Origin: Thiobacillus sp. UBA2487 | GTDB lineage: Bacteria > Pseudomonadota > Gammaproteobacteria > Burkholderiales > Sulfuriferulaceae | Direction: 5' to 3' | DNA length: 8,143 bases | Assembly (NCBI GenBank): GCA_002341815.1 | Contig: DDOT01000056.1 | Coordinates: forward strand, 13,589 to 21,731 | Shown here: positions 1 through 6,413 of the stretch, one piece after another | Numbering within the stretch: the stretch's first letter is position 1 | Layout of the letters: each line of letters begins with the position of its first letter | Program-made: the position numbers and the translations under genes | Notes under the pieces: model-generated | Seen by the model: only the letters and a program-made list of their open reading frames with translations | The model's database searches: none | What the model was told of the DNA's origin: nothing

Positions 1-1
1 A

Positions 2-328
2 ACCTTGCTGGTGCACGTTACCGACGATGAGCAGTCGATCAAGCAAGGATATGCACTGATCAAACGCATCCAGTCTTCAACCGGTCGGATGGATGCAGGC
101 ACCTTGGTTAGTGGGGCCGATGAATCTCGTGCCCGCTTGATTTATGCCAACCTTTCCCAAACGGCCAGCCGGTATCTGGCGGTTACGCTGCGCGATATGG
201 GTTTTATTCCGCAGGACGATTTTTTGCGTCGGGCAATCAAGCTGGGACGTCCGGTCGTAGACGTTTTCCCCTCAGCCGTGGCATCATTAGCCTTCCGCCG
301 TGTCGCGGGGCAACTGAGTATGACGTGA
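2..328 (+). CDS. flhG: FlhG (FleN) MinD-like ATPase, flagellar number regulator; C-terminal part only
   Basis: About 108 codons are open from the left edge to a TGA at 326-328, so the 5' two thirds (with the P-loop and ATPase motifs) lie outside the window. The visible part matches the end of FlhG/FleN proteins: the SIKQGYALIKRI helix, a central stretch with FlhG-like spacing ending in RYLAVTLRDMGFIP, then the LRRAIKLGRPVVDVFPSAVA segment and a final helix. From family knowledge, FlhG is a cytoplasmic, membrane-associated MinD-type ATPase that works with the SRP-like GTPase FlhF to limit the number and set the placement of polar flagella, and in some species restrains the flagellar master regulator. 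The immediately following fliA gene supports the call. A generic ParA/MinD protein is the alternative, but the context and C-terminal sequence favour FlhG. The true start cannot be seen. Confidence 0.85.
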   Translation, partial: TLLVHVTDDEQSIKQGYALIKRIQSSTGRMDAGTLVSGADESRARLIYANLSQTASRYLAVTLRDMGFIPQDDFLRRAIKLGRPVVDVFPSAVASLAFRRVAGQLSMT

Positions 329-332
329 GATA

Positions 333-1067
333 ATGTACACTGTAACAGGTAAAGCCGATAAAAATCAGGTTTTGTTGCAACATGCGCCGCTGGTAAAGCG
401 TTTGGCCTATCAACTGAAAGCCCGTCTGCCATCCAACGTTGAAGTGGATGATCTGATTCAGGCTGGCATGATGGGTTTGCTGGATGCGGTCAACCGTTAT
501 GAAGAAACGCATGGGGCACAGTTTGAAACCTATGCCGTGCAGCGCATCCGTGGCGCCATGCTGGATGAATTGCGCGGCATGGATTGGCTGCCGCGCAATG
601 TTCGGCAAGACATGCGCAAAATCGAAACGGCACTGTCGGATTTGCAACAACAACTGGGGCGCCCGCCTACCGAGGCGGAAGTTGCACAACACATGCACCT
701 GTCGTTGTCGGATTACCAGGATAAATTGTCGGAAAGCGGCGGCCATCAACTGGTGTATTATGAAGACTTTCAGGACCAAAGTGGTGAGGGTGAAAGTTTT
801 CTTGAGCGCTATATGGTGGATGAAAACGGTGATCCGTTGTCCGGTTTGCTGGAAGACGGCTTCCGTTTGGCACTGATCGATGCGATTGATGGCTTGCCGG
901 AACGTGAAAAGATTTTGATGGGCTTGTATTACGAACAAGAGATGAACCTCAAGGAAATTGGTGCGGTGATGGGCGTATCCGAATCGCGGGTAAGTCAACT
1001 GCATAGCCAGGCAATCGCACGGATTCGTGCCAGTTTGAGGAGTAGAGCGTGGACTGGGGAGGCATAG
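333..1067 (+). CDS. fliA: RNA polymerase sigma-28 factor FliA for flagellar genes
   Basis: This 244-residue protein has the usual FliA length and layout. Region 2 spans about residues 17-85, with DDLIQAGMMGLLDAV (39-53), the FETYAVQRIRGAMLDELR core and DWLPR. Region 3 is around 88-130, and region 4 ends in a helix-turn-helix (about 204-235, MNLKEIGAVMGVSESRVSQL). FliA directs RNA polymerase to late flagellar promoters (filament, motor, chemotaxis) and is held inactive by anti-sigma FlgM until the hook is complete. The ATG at 333 is chosen because it lies 4 nt after the flhG stop and gives the typical N-terminus YTVTGK; the ribosome site is weak (GTGAG, 3 nt before the start), which suggests translational coupling to flhG. 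The 3' end overlaps motC by 19 nt. Codons 7-9 happen to contain GCCGATAA, the sigma-28 -10 consensus, but without a matching -35 box. Confidence 0.96.
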   Translation: MYTVTGKADKNQVLLQHAPLVKRLAYQLKARLPSNVEVDDLIQAGMMGLLDAVNRYEETHGAQFETYAVQRIRGAMLDELRGMDWLPRNVRQDMRKIETALSDLQQQLGRPPTEAEVAQHMHLSLSDYQDKLSESGGHQLVYYEDFQDQSGEGESFLERYMVDENGDPLSGLLEDGFRLALIDAIDGLPEREKILMGLYYEQEMNLKEIGAVMGVSESRVSQLHSQAIARIRASLRSRAWTGEA

Positions 1068-1789
1068 GCGGTATCTTGTTGACTATCGTCGGCATTTTGC
1101 TGGCGTATGGACTGGATGGCGGTCATGTGCTCTCACTGGTTCAACCAGAGGCATTTCTGATTGTGTTTCTGGGAACAGCCGGGGCTGTGATTACGCAAAC
1201 CCAGTTTACCGTTCTAAAAAAAGGCATTCGAATGTTGCGCTGGCTGGTTAAGCCGCCGGTGGATGAACGTCGGCATTTGATCATCGACATCGTGCAATGG
1301 AGCCATACCGTTCGCAGGGAGGGTTTGTTAAGTCTGGAAAACCAGATGAATGCCAGCAAAGACCTGTTCCTGAAAAAAGGCTTGCGTTTGATTATCGACG
1401 GGATCGATCCGCATCAAATGCGTGAAATCATGGAAAGTGAAATTGATTCATTTGAAATGGGTGAAAAAGCCGCCGTCAAAATTTTTGAATCGGCTGGCGG
1501 TTATTCACCGACCATTGGTATATTGGGTGCGGTGCTTGGCTTGATTCGCGTCATGCAGCATTTGTCTGATCCAACCCGGCTCGGTAGTGGCATTGCCGTG
1601 GCGTTTCTCGCCACCATTTATGGGGTTGGATTGGCCAATCTGGTGTATCTGCCGATTGGTCATCGCTTGCGCATGGTAGTGAGCCAACAAGTACGGCAAC
1701 GAGAAATGGTCGTAGAGGGTCTCATGGCGATTGCGCACGGTGATCATCCCCGGGTGATAGAAGACAAACTGACGGCTTTTTTGGAGTAA
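1049..1789 (+). CDS. motC: MotA-type flagellar stator protein (MotC of the MotCD pair)
   Basis: This 246-residue inner-membrane protein belongs to the MotA/PomA/ExbB family. Four membrane segments can be seen at about 5-21, 34-50, 150-170 and 182-203, with a large cytoplasmic loop between the second and third. Family landmarks are present: the charged loop motif RREGLLSLE (Arg89/Arg90 and Glu97, matching the torque residues Arg90 and Glu98 of E. coli MotA), and prolines P154 and P202 at the positions of E. coli Pro173 and Pro222. It forms the ion channel with MotD and drives the rotor. Membrane helices 3 and 4 carry Ala (GILGAVLG, FLATIYG) where sodium-driven PomA has key Thr residues, so proton drive is inferred. 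The GTG start at 1049 is supported by GAGGAG at 1037-1042, six bases upstream and inside fliA. The symbol motC is used because of the flhG-fliA-motCD context; motA is an equally valid name. Confidence 0.93.
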   Translation: MDWGGIGGILLTIVGILLAYGLDGGHVLSLVQPEAFLIVFLGTAGAVITQTQFTVLKKGIRMLRWLVKPPVDERRHLIIDIVQWSHTVRREGLLSLENQMNASKDLFLKKGLRLIIDGIDPHQMREIMESEIDSFEMGEKAAVKIFESAGGYSPTIGILGAVLGLIRVMQHLSDPTRLGSGIAVAFLATIYGVGLANLVYLPIGHRLRMVVSQQVRQREMVVEGLMAIAHGDHPRVIEDKLTAFLE

Positions 1790-1795
1790 ACCAAC

Positions 1796-2575
1796 ATGGC
1801 CAGACGTAAAAAGCATGGTGAACCAGAGCATGAAAATACTGAGCGCTGGTTGGTGTCGTATGCTGACTTTATTACGTTGCTATTTGCTTTTTTTGTGGTC
1901 ATGTATTCCATTTCTGCCGTGAATGAAGGCAAATACCGTGTGTTGTCCAGCGCATTAGGCGTTGCTTTCGGTGAGTCCTTGCCCGTTTCTGTTTTGCAAC
2001 AAAATATCAAATACCCGGAAGCAGGAACGGCAGTAAAGCCGACCCCGGCGGTTGCACACCACGATCAGGAAGCGGCGAGCATGCAAAAAATGGCGCAAGA
2101 CCTGTCCAAAACATTAGACCCGCTGGTTCAACAAGGTATGGTTCGGGTCAGCCAGTCGTCCAAAGGGGTGGATATCGAAATCAATGCCAGCCTGTTGTTT
2201 GCATCCGGTGATGCAGCGTTGTCGGATGACTCGCGGCGTGCGTTGTTGGCGATTGCCAATGTGTTGAAAGATACGCAATATGACCTGGAAGTAGATGGCT
2301 TTACCGATGATCAACCCATCAAAAGCAAGCTTTTCCCGTCCAATTGGGATTTGTCAGCGGTCAGGGCGAGTAGTGTGGCACGTGAATTGGGCAGCGATGG
2401 CATTTCCGACGACCGCATGAAGGTAGTGGGTTATGGTTCTAATAAACCGTTAGCGCCGAATGATAATACCGAAGACCGCGCACGCAATCGACGGGTCGAA
2501 ATCATGGTGTTGGCCCCACAATACGAAGCAGCGCGCGAAATCACCTATAAGACAGGTAAAGATGCAGCGCATTAA
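1796..2575 (+). CDS. motD: MotB-type flagellar stator protein with OmpA-like peptidoglycan-binding domain (MotD)
   Basis: This 259-residue protein is the partner of the preceding MotA-type gene. A basic N-terminus is followed by one membrane helix (about 19-40) carrying SYADFITLLFAFFVVMYSIS; Asp24 is the ion-binding aspartate equivalent to Asp32 of E. coli MotB. A linker (about 45-120) would hold the plug and periplasmic region. The OmpA-like domain (about 126-238) contains GFTDDQPI, NWDLSAVRA and RNRRVEI, which anchor the stator to peptidoglycan in this family. The usual His of GHTD is Phe169 here. The ATG at 1796 lies 6 nt after the motC stop with GGAG at 1783-1786, so the two are co-translated. 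The PomB-type Cys in the membrane helix is absent, again suggesting proton drive. An imperfect hairpin overlaps the stop codon. Confidence 0.93.
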   Translation: MARRKKHGEPEHENTERWLVSYADFITLLFAFFVVMYSISAVNEGKYRVLSSALGVAFGESLPVSVLQQNIKYPEAGTAVKPTPAVAHHDQEAASMQKMAQDLSKTLDPLVQQGMVRVSQSSKGVDIEINASLLFASGDAALSDDSRRALLAIANVLKDTQYDLEVDGFTDDQPIKSKLFPSNWDLSAVRASSVARELGSDGISDDRMKVVGYGSNKPLAPNDNTEDRARNRRVEIMVLAPQYEAAREITYKTGKDAAH

Positions 2576-2582
2576 CCTGTTT
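2552..2582 (+). terminator. Imperfect hairpin over the motD stop codon, possible weak terminator
   Basis: ACAGGT at 2552-2557 pairs with ACCTGT at 2575-2580. Inside it, ATGC at 2562-2565 pairs with GCAT at 2569-2572 across a 3-nt loop, with a small internal loop between the two stems (AAAG on one side, TA on the other). Only three T residues (2580-2582) follow, so intrinsic termination would be weak. It lies 13 nt before the -35 box of the next gene, which fits a transcription-unit boundary. Confidence 0.35.
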
Positions 2583-2592
2583 GCTGGTGTGG

Positions 2593-2621
2593 TTGAATGC
2601 GCGTGACCTGCTTGCTATGAT
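2593..2621 (+). promoter_or_regulatory. Sigma-70 promoter for the MutS2-like gene
   Basis: A -35 box TTGAAT (2593-2598) is separated by exactly 17 bp from a -10 box TATGAT (2616-2621). The -10 is preceded by TGC, giving an extended -10 element. Transcription would begin near 2628, leaving a leader of about 15 nt before the ATG at 2643. The boxes, the spacing and the position right after the motility operon all agree, so this is the best promoter in the window. Confidence 0.65.
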
Positions 2622-2642
2622 GTTTAATTTTGGGCACATTTC

Positions 2643-4211
2643 ATGCAAAGTGATCTCAAAACCCTTGAATTTGACGGTATCCGTCGCATACTGGCGCGAC
2701 TCGCACTGACCCCGTATGGCGATGATGCTGCGCTTCAGCTAGAACCCGCACCTGATGTACTGATCGCGCGCGCCATGCAGGCATCGGTGAGTGCAGCGCG
2801 TCAATTGGTGGATGCCGGTGAAATGCCACGCGTGGGGGATGTGCCGGATATTCGCGCAGCTTTGCGCCAGGCGGGACAGTCTGGTTCAGCCTTGTCAGCG
2901 ACAGCATTTCATCATGTGCGCCACGTGGTACGGATGGCCGGTGAATTGCATGCGCTGACGCGCAAATATGCCGACTTATGCAGTGACGCCAGCGCATTAC
3001 TGATGCCGCCGGGTTTGGTCACCGCGATTGATGTGGCGATCAATCCGCAAGGTCGGTTGCGTGAAGATGCCAGTCCAACACACTGTGAGTTGAATGCCCG
3101 TTATCGCGATGTTCAAGGCGAAGTGACGTCAGCAATCAAAGCCGTGATGCAGTCCCCCGAACACCGTGGTTTGTTTGATACGGCACAAGCGGTGCAATGG
3201 CATGGTATGCGCGGCGTGGTGGCGGTTAAAACCGCGCAGGCTGATGCCATTAAAGGCGTGCGACGTGGCACCAGTGCCGGTGGACGCGATACCCTCATCG
3301 AGCCGATTACGGCTGTGCCCCATAACAATCGGCTGGAAAGCCTGTCCGGACAAATTGAAGCACAAAACCAGTTGGTATTGCGGGAGTTAACCGATGTGTT
3401 GCGTGAGCAATTGCCGGTGTTACAGCGCTTGCTGGATGCCTTGGTGTGGGTCGATCTGGCGTTGGCAGGCGGGCAATTGTCGGCTGCCATGAATGCGTCG
3501 GCGCCCAAGTTGGTCGATGAAACGGTTTTGTTGTTGGATCAAGCCTACCATCCGCAACTGCTGCTGCAATTTCAACAACGGCAAATCGCGCATTTGGTCC
3601 CGCTCAGTCTGCAACTGGATCGGCAGCACCCGATGCTGGTGATTACCGGCCCCAATACCGGTGGAAAAACAGTGGTATTAAAGACGGCAGGCTTGTTGAC
3701 TACCATGGCCCATTGTGGGTTGCATATACCGGCTGAAGGCAATTGTGTGGTCGGAAACTTTAGCCGTGTGATCGTCGATGTGGGGGATAAGCAGAGTTTA
3801 CATCATCACTTATCCACGTTTGCCGGACATGTCGAGGTATTGAAGCGATTATTGACCGAGGCCGATGATCGAACCTTGGTGCTGATGGATGAACTGGGCA
3901 CCGGAACTGACCCGGAAGAGGGGGCGTCGCTGGCCATGGCGGTGCTTGATGAGTTGGCGCAACGCCACGTCATGGGCATTGTTACAACGCATTTGACGCC
4001 CCTTAAAGGCTTTGCCGCGCAGCATGACTGGTTGTCCAATGCCTGCATGAGGTTTGATTTCGAGCAGTTGTCACCTACTTATCAATTAGAACTGGGACAG
4101 TCCGGGCAATCACTGGGTTTGATCATCGCAGAAAAAAACGGTTTGCCACCTGCATTGGTCGCGCGCGCCAGACAACATTTGGCAGGATTAAAAACGTCTG
4201 TCAGTCATTAA
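2643..4211 (+). CDS. MutS2-type ATPase without the C-terminal Smr nuclease region
   Basis: This 522-residue protein aligns with the first two thirds of MutS2. The N-terminal core and coiled lever/clamp cover about 1-310, including a degenerate version of the MutS2 clamp signature (MRGVVAVK at 189-196, then TLIEP at 217-221). The ABC-type ATPase follows: Walker A GPNTGGKT (336-343), the GDxQS and STFAGH segment (381-396), Walker B LVLMDE (412-417) with GTGTDPEEGA, and the switch His450 in TTHLTPLK. The protein ends about 12 residues after the ARAR sequence that closes the ATPase domain. Canonical MutS2 is near 780 residues and continues into a KOW/linker and Smr endonuclease. Nothing Smr-like follows before the next gene, so this is a natural short form, not a frameshift. 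MutS2 binds branched DNA and suppresses recombination, or acts on collided ribosomes; which applies here is unknown. GGG at 2632-2634 serves as a weak ribosome site for the ATG. Confidence 0.88.
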   Translation: MQSDLKTLEFDGIRRILARLALTPYGDDAALQLEPAPDVLIARAMQASVSAARQLVDAGEMPRVGDVPDIRAALRQAGQSGSALSATAFHHVRHVVRMAGELHALTRKYADLCSDASALLMPPGLVTAIDVAINPQGRLREDASPTHCELNARYRDVQGEVTSAIKAVMQSPEHRGLFDTAQAVQWHGMRGVVAVKTAQADAIKGVRRGTSAGGRDTLIEPITAVPHNNRLESLSGQIEAQNQLVLRELTDVLREQLPVLQRLLDALVWVDLALAGGQLSAAMNASAPKLVDETVLLLDQAYHPQLLLQFQQRQIAHLVPLSLQLDRQHPMLVITGPNTGGKTVVLKTAGLLTTMAHCGLHIPAEGNCVVGNFSRVIVDVGDKQSLHHHLSTFAGHVEVLKRLLTEADDRTLVLMDELGTGTDPEEGASLAMAVLDELAQRHVMGIVTTHLTPLKGFAAQHDWLSNACMRFDFEQLSPTYQLELGQSGQSLGLIIAEKNGLPPALVARARQHLAGLKTSVSH

Positions 4212-4237
4212 CCCGATCATTTCAGGTGCTATTCGCC

Positions 4238-4287
4238 GTCAATCGCGTTGACAGGTATTGCACTTGTCGGTGTTTGCGTAATATGAT
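4238..4287 (+). promoter_or_regulatory. Probable promoter region with a dyad, upstream of the globin-EAL gene
   Basis: The 105-nt gap after the MutS2-like gene holds a -10-like TATGAT at 4282-4287. The only -35 at usable distance is a poor TTGCAC (4258-4263, spacing 18). A perfect TTGACA sits at 4248-4253, but its distance to TATGAT is 28 bp and no good -10 lies 16-18 bp from it. TTGACA overlaps a perfect 5-bp inverted repeat, GTCAA (4238-4242) and TTGAC (4248-4252), which could be an operator. A start near 4294 would leave a leader of about 23 nt. The promoter is plausible but its exact elements are not settled. Confidence 0.35.
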
Positions 4288-4316
4288 GTCAGACAAAAGA
4301 TGACGCTAGGACTTAC

Positions 4317-6359
4317 GTGCCAACAACAAGCCCTGATCTATCCAAAGCATTCAACCAACAGGCCGTTGATTTGCTGGCGCGCATTCAGCCCGTTTTGCAG
4401 CGCACCGGCGATGAGATGGTGCAGGCATTTTATCGGCAATTGTGGCAGCAACCCGGCGCAACCAGTTTGCTGACGGCATTAAGCGAAGATGAGTTGGTGC
4501 ATCTCCAGCAACAACAACGCCAACACATGGATTTTTTGCTTGATCCGCATACGACATCGCATGACATTGAACAACGTGCCCAACGTATCGGTTATGTACA
4601 TGCCCTCATTGGCGTTACGCCCAGCCTGTTGTTTAAAGCCAGAACGTTATATCGCCACCAGTTGGATGAGGTGGTGGACAGAGTGGCATTGGATTTTTCC
4701 ACGCGAACGTTGCTGAGTAAAGTGTTTGATGCGCGTTTGGAACATGATTTGCATGCCCAGTTATTGAGTCAGGAAGTGGTGTCTGCCCGTTATCTGAACG
4801 TATTGAGTGCGCCACTTGAACAGGGCGGCCCGATTTTGGCGGATGTGCTTACCGATGAACTCGGACAACTCGGGGCATTGCCTGGCATCGTGCTGGTGCT
4901 GTTGCTGCGCTTGAATTCGGATGGCATTTTCGTGGTGGAGCGAGCGGCTGGCCCTCAGGCTGAAGTGGCTGCTACCCTGCTGGTGCAACCCGGGTTAGAG
5001 ATTTCTGTCGATCCACAGTCACCAAACGGTCGCGGTTTGTTGGCGGAGAGCTGGCGTTCGCAACAGGTGTTGAGTACGGCCAGTTACGCAAAAGATGAGC
5101 GATATCAAACATGGCGCCCTGTGGCGCAATCGGTCGGTATCCGGTCGCATCTGGCTATTCCGGTCATCGATGCCAATGGTCACAGCGTGTGGGCATTGAG
5201 TCTGTATGGGGCGTATCCACACCAGTTTGAACTCGCGTCGATGCGGCATTTCGCGCACGGTATACAGCACCGCTGGGCTCAATTCTGGCGACAAAATCAT
5301 CATCAAAATATTCCGGTGCGCTATGACCAAGCCCGCGCATGGATTTCCCGTCTGTTTGACGGTGGCTTGCAGTTATACGCACAGCCGATTCTGGATATCA
5401 AACAGGGCAGCGTTAAGAAAGTTGAATTGTTGGCCCGTTTGCAAATGCCGGATGGTAAGTTGGTTGCACCGGGTTTGTTTTTGCCGTTATTGGGTGATGC
5501 CGAGCTGGATCGCTTGTTTCGACGCGGACTGGCTTTGGCCATGCGCCATTTGGCCGATTGGCAAGCCATGGGATATCACTTGCAAGCATCGGTGAATTTG
5601 CCGCCGAATACCTTGCTGGATCCAGCGTGTGTTAACTGGGTGGCTCAGGCGCTGGCAAAATCATCGATCGAGCCTGATCGACTAGTGCTGGAATTGCTGG
5701 AAAATCAGGATGTCGTGAATCATGCACACGCAATCAGCACGCTGGTGCAATTAAAACAGTTGGGGGTGCGGGTGGCGATGGATGATGCCGGCTCGGCTTA
5801 CAGCGGTTTGTTGCGCATGGCGCAGATGCCGTTTGATTATTTGAAAATCGACCAGAGTCTGGTCATGCGGTTGCGGCTTGATCCGGTGCCCACCTTGGGC
5901 TTGATTTATGCCATTATACAAATCGGGCGTAATTTCCGGCGTCAGATTGTCGCTGAAGGCGTAGAACACATGGACGTGCTGGAGGCGGTTAAACTGCTGG
6001 GTGTTGATTATGCCCAAGGCTATGGCATTGCGCGGCCGATGCCGGTGGATGCACTGCCGGGTTGGTTGGATCGTTTGGATACCCCGCCGATTGTAACTGC
6101 ACCCGATATCCAAACCCCGCTCGGCGCCTTGGCTTATCACTGGAAAGTCATGAGTGTTGGCTATGCCGGGCCCAGTTTAGTGTCTGCGTGTCCGGTGCAG
6201 ACTTTTTTGGCAACCTGGTCGGGACAAGGGGTGGATCAAGCCTTGACATGGCATCAGCTCATACATGAGACACCCGATGAACGCGTTTGGCAAGACGCCC
6301 ATGACAGGTTGACGCAATGGCTGGTTGAGGCCGTTGCAGCCACGCCAGTGCCTTCCTGA
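4317..6359 (+). CDS. Globin-coupled sensor c-di-GMP phosphodiesterase: globin, GAF-like, EAL and CZB-like C-terminus
   Basis: This 680-residue cytoplasmic protein has no signal peptide or membrane helix. Residues about 8-155 resemble the globin of heme gas sensors: Tyr39 in AFYRQL and His95 in IGYVHALIG sit 56 apart, close to distal Tyr43 and proximal His98 of E. coli DosC. Residues about 166-322 look like a GAF domain (GRGLLAESWRSQQVL, GIRSHLAIPV). Residues about 345-585 are an EAL domain that hydrolyses c-di-GMP to pGpG. Its catalytic set appears complete with RocR-like spacing: Glu370 (ELL instead of EAL), Asn427, Glu459, Glu462, Asp489/Asp490, Lys510, Glu547 and Gln567. Loop 6 is atypical (DDAGSAYSGL). 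There is no GGDEF domain. The tail (about 600-670) carries His608, Cys625, His646 and His650, like a zinc-binding CZB domain. The GTG start is chosen for AGGA at 4308-4311 and because it leaves the globin complete. Oxygen control of c-di-GMP is inferred. Confidence 0.9.
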   Translation: MPTTSPDLSKAFNQQAVDLLARIQPVLQRTGDEMVQAFYRQLWQQPGATSLLTALSEDELVHLQQQQRQHMDFLLDPHTTSHDIEQRAQRIGYVHALIGVTPSLLFKARTLYRHQLDEVVDRVALDFSTRTLLSKVFDARLEHDLHAQLLSQEVVSARYLNVLSAPLEQGGPILADVLTDELGQLGALPGIVLVLLLRLNSDGIFVVERAAGPQAEVAATLLVQPGLEISVDPQSPNGRGLLAESWRSQQVLSTASYAKDERYQTWRPVAQSVGIRSHLAIPVIDANGHSVWALSLYGAYPHQFELASMRHFAHGIQHRWAQFWRQNHHQNIPVRYDQARAWISRLFDGGLQLYAQPILDIKQGSVKKVELLARLQMPDGKLVAPGLFLPLLGDAELDRLFRRGLALAMRHLADWQAMGYHLQASVNLPPNTLLDPACVNWVAQALAKSSIEPDRLVLELLENQDVVNHAHAISTLVQLKQLGVRVAMDDAGSAYSGLLRMAQMPFDYLKIDQSLVMRLRLDPVPTLGLIYAIIQIGRNFRRQIVAEGVEHMDVLEAVKLLGVDYAQGYGIARPMPVDALPGWLDRLDTPPIVTAPDIQTPLGALAYHWKVMSVGYAGPSLVSACPVQTFLATWSGQGVDQALTWHQLIHETPDERVWQDAHDRLTQWLVEAVAATPVPS

Positions 6360-6373
6360 GCCGGTGGCGTGTA

Positions 6374-6400
6374 ACGGGCTTTTCAAGCGAACAAGCCCGT
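6374..6400. terminator. Hairpin between convergent genes, probable bidirectional terminator-like structure
   Basis: ACGGGCTT (6374-6381) pairs perfectly with AAGCCCGT (6393-6400). The stem extends by TTC (6382-6384) with GAA (6389-6391) if C6392 is bulged, closing on the tetraloop AAGC. It lies 14 nt after the EAL gene stop and 13 nt beyond the dapD stop on the other strand, where a terminator shared by two convergent genes would be expected. Neither strand has a clear T run after the stem, so efficient intrinsic termination is doubtful; it may instead stabilise the 3' ends. Confidence 0.5.
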
Positions 6401-6413
6401 CAGCGATTGCAGA

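Noticed and set aside
237..1004. A 255-codon open frame on the minus strand opposite flhG and fliA
   Set aside because: It lies fully opposite two well-recognised genes, and its translation looks like a low-complexity reverse reading rich in His, Gln and Phe with no family resemblance. It is a shadow of the fliA codon pattern.
4258..4277. Possible sigma-54 promoter (TTGCAC and TTTGC) upstream of the EAL gene
   Set aside because: The required GG and GC dinucleotides ten bases apart are not present; the GC at 4276-4277 has TT at the -24 position.
4212..4316. Possible remnant of a MutS2 KOW or Smr domain after the short MutS2-like gene
   Set aside because: The 105-nt gap has stops and no readable Smr-like sequence in any frame, and promoter-like elements occupy it, so a frameshift in the ATPase gene is not supported.
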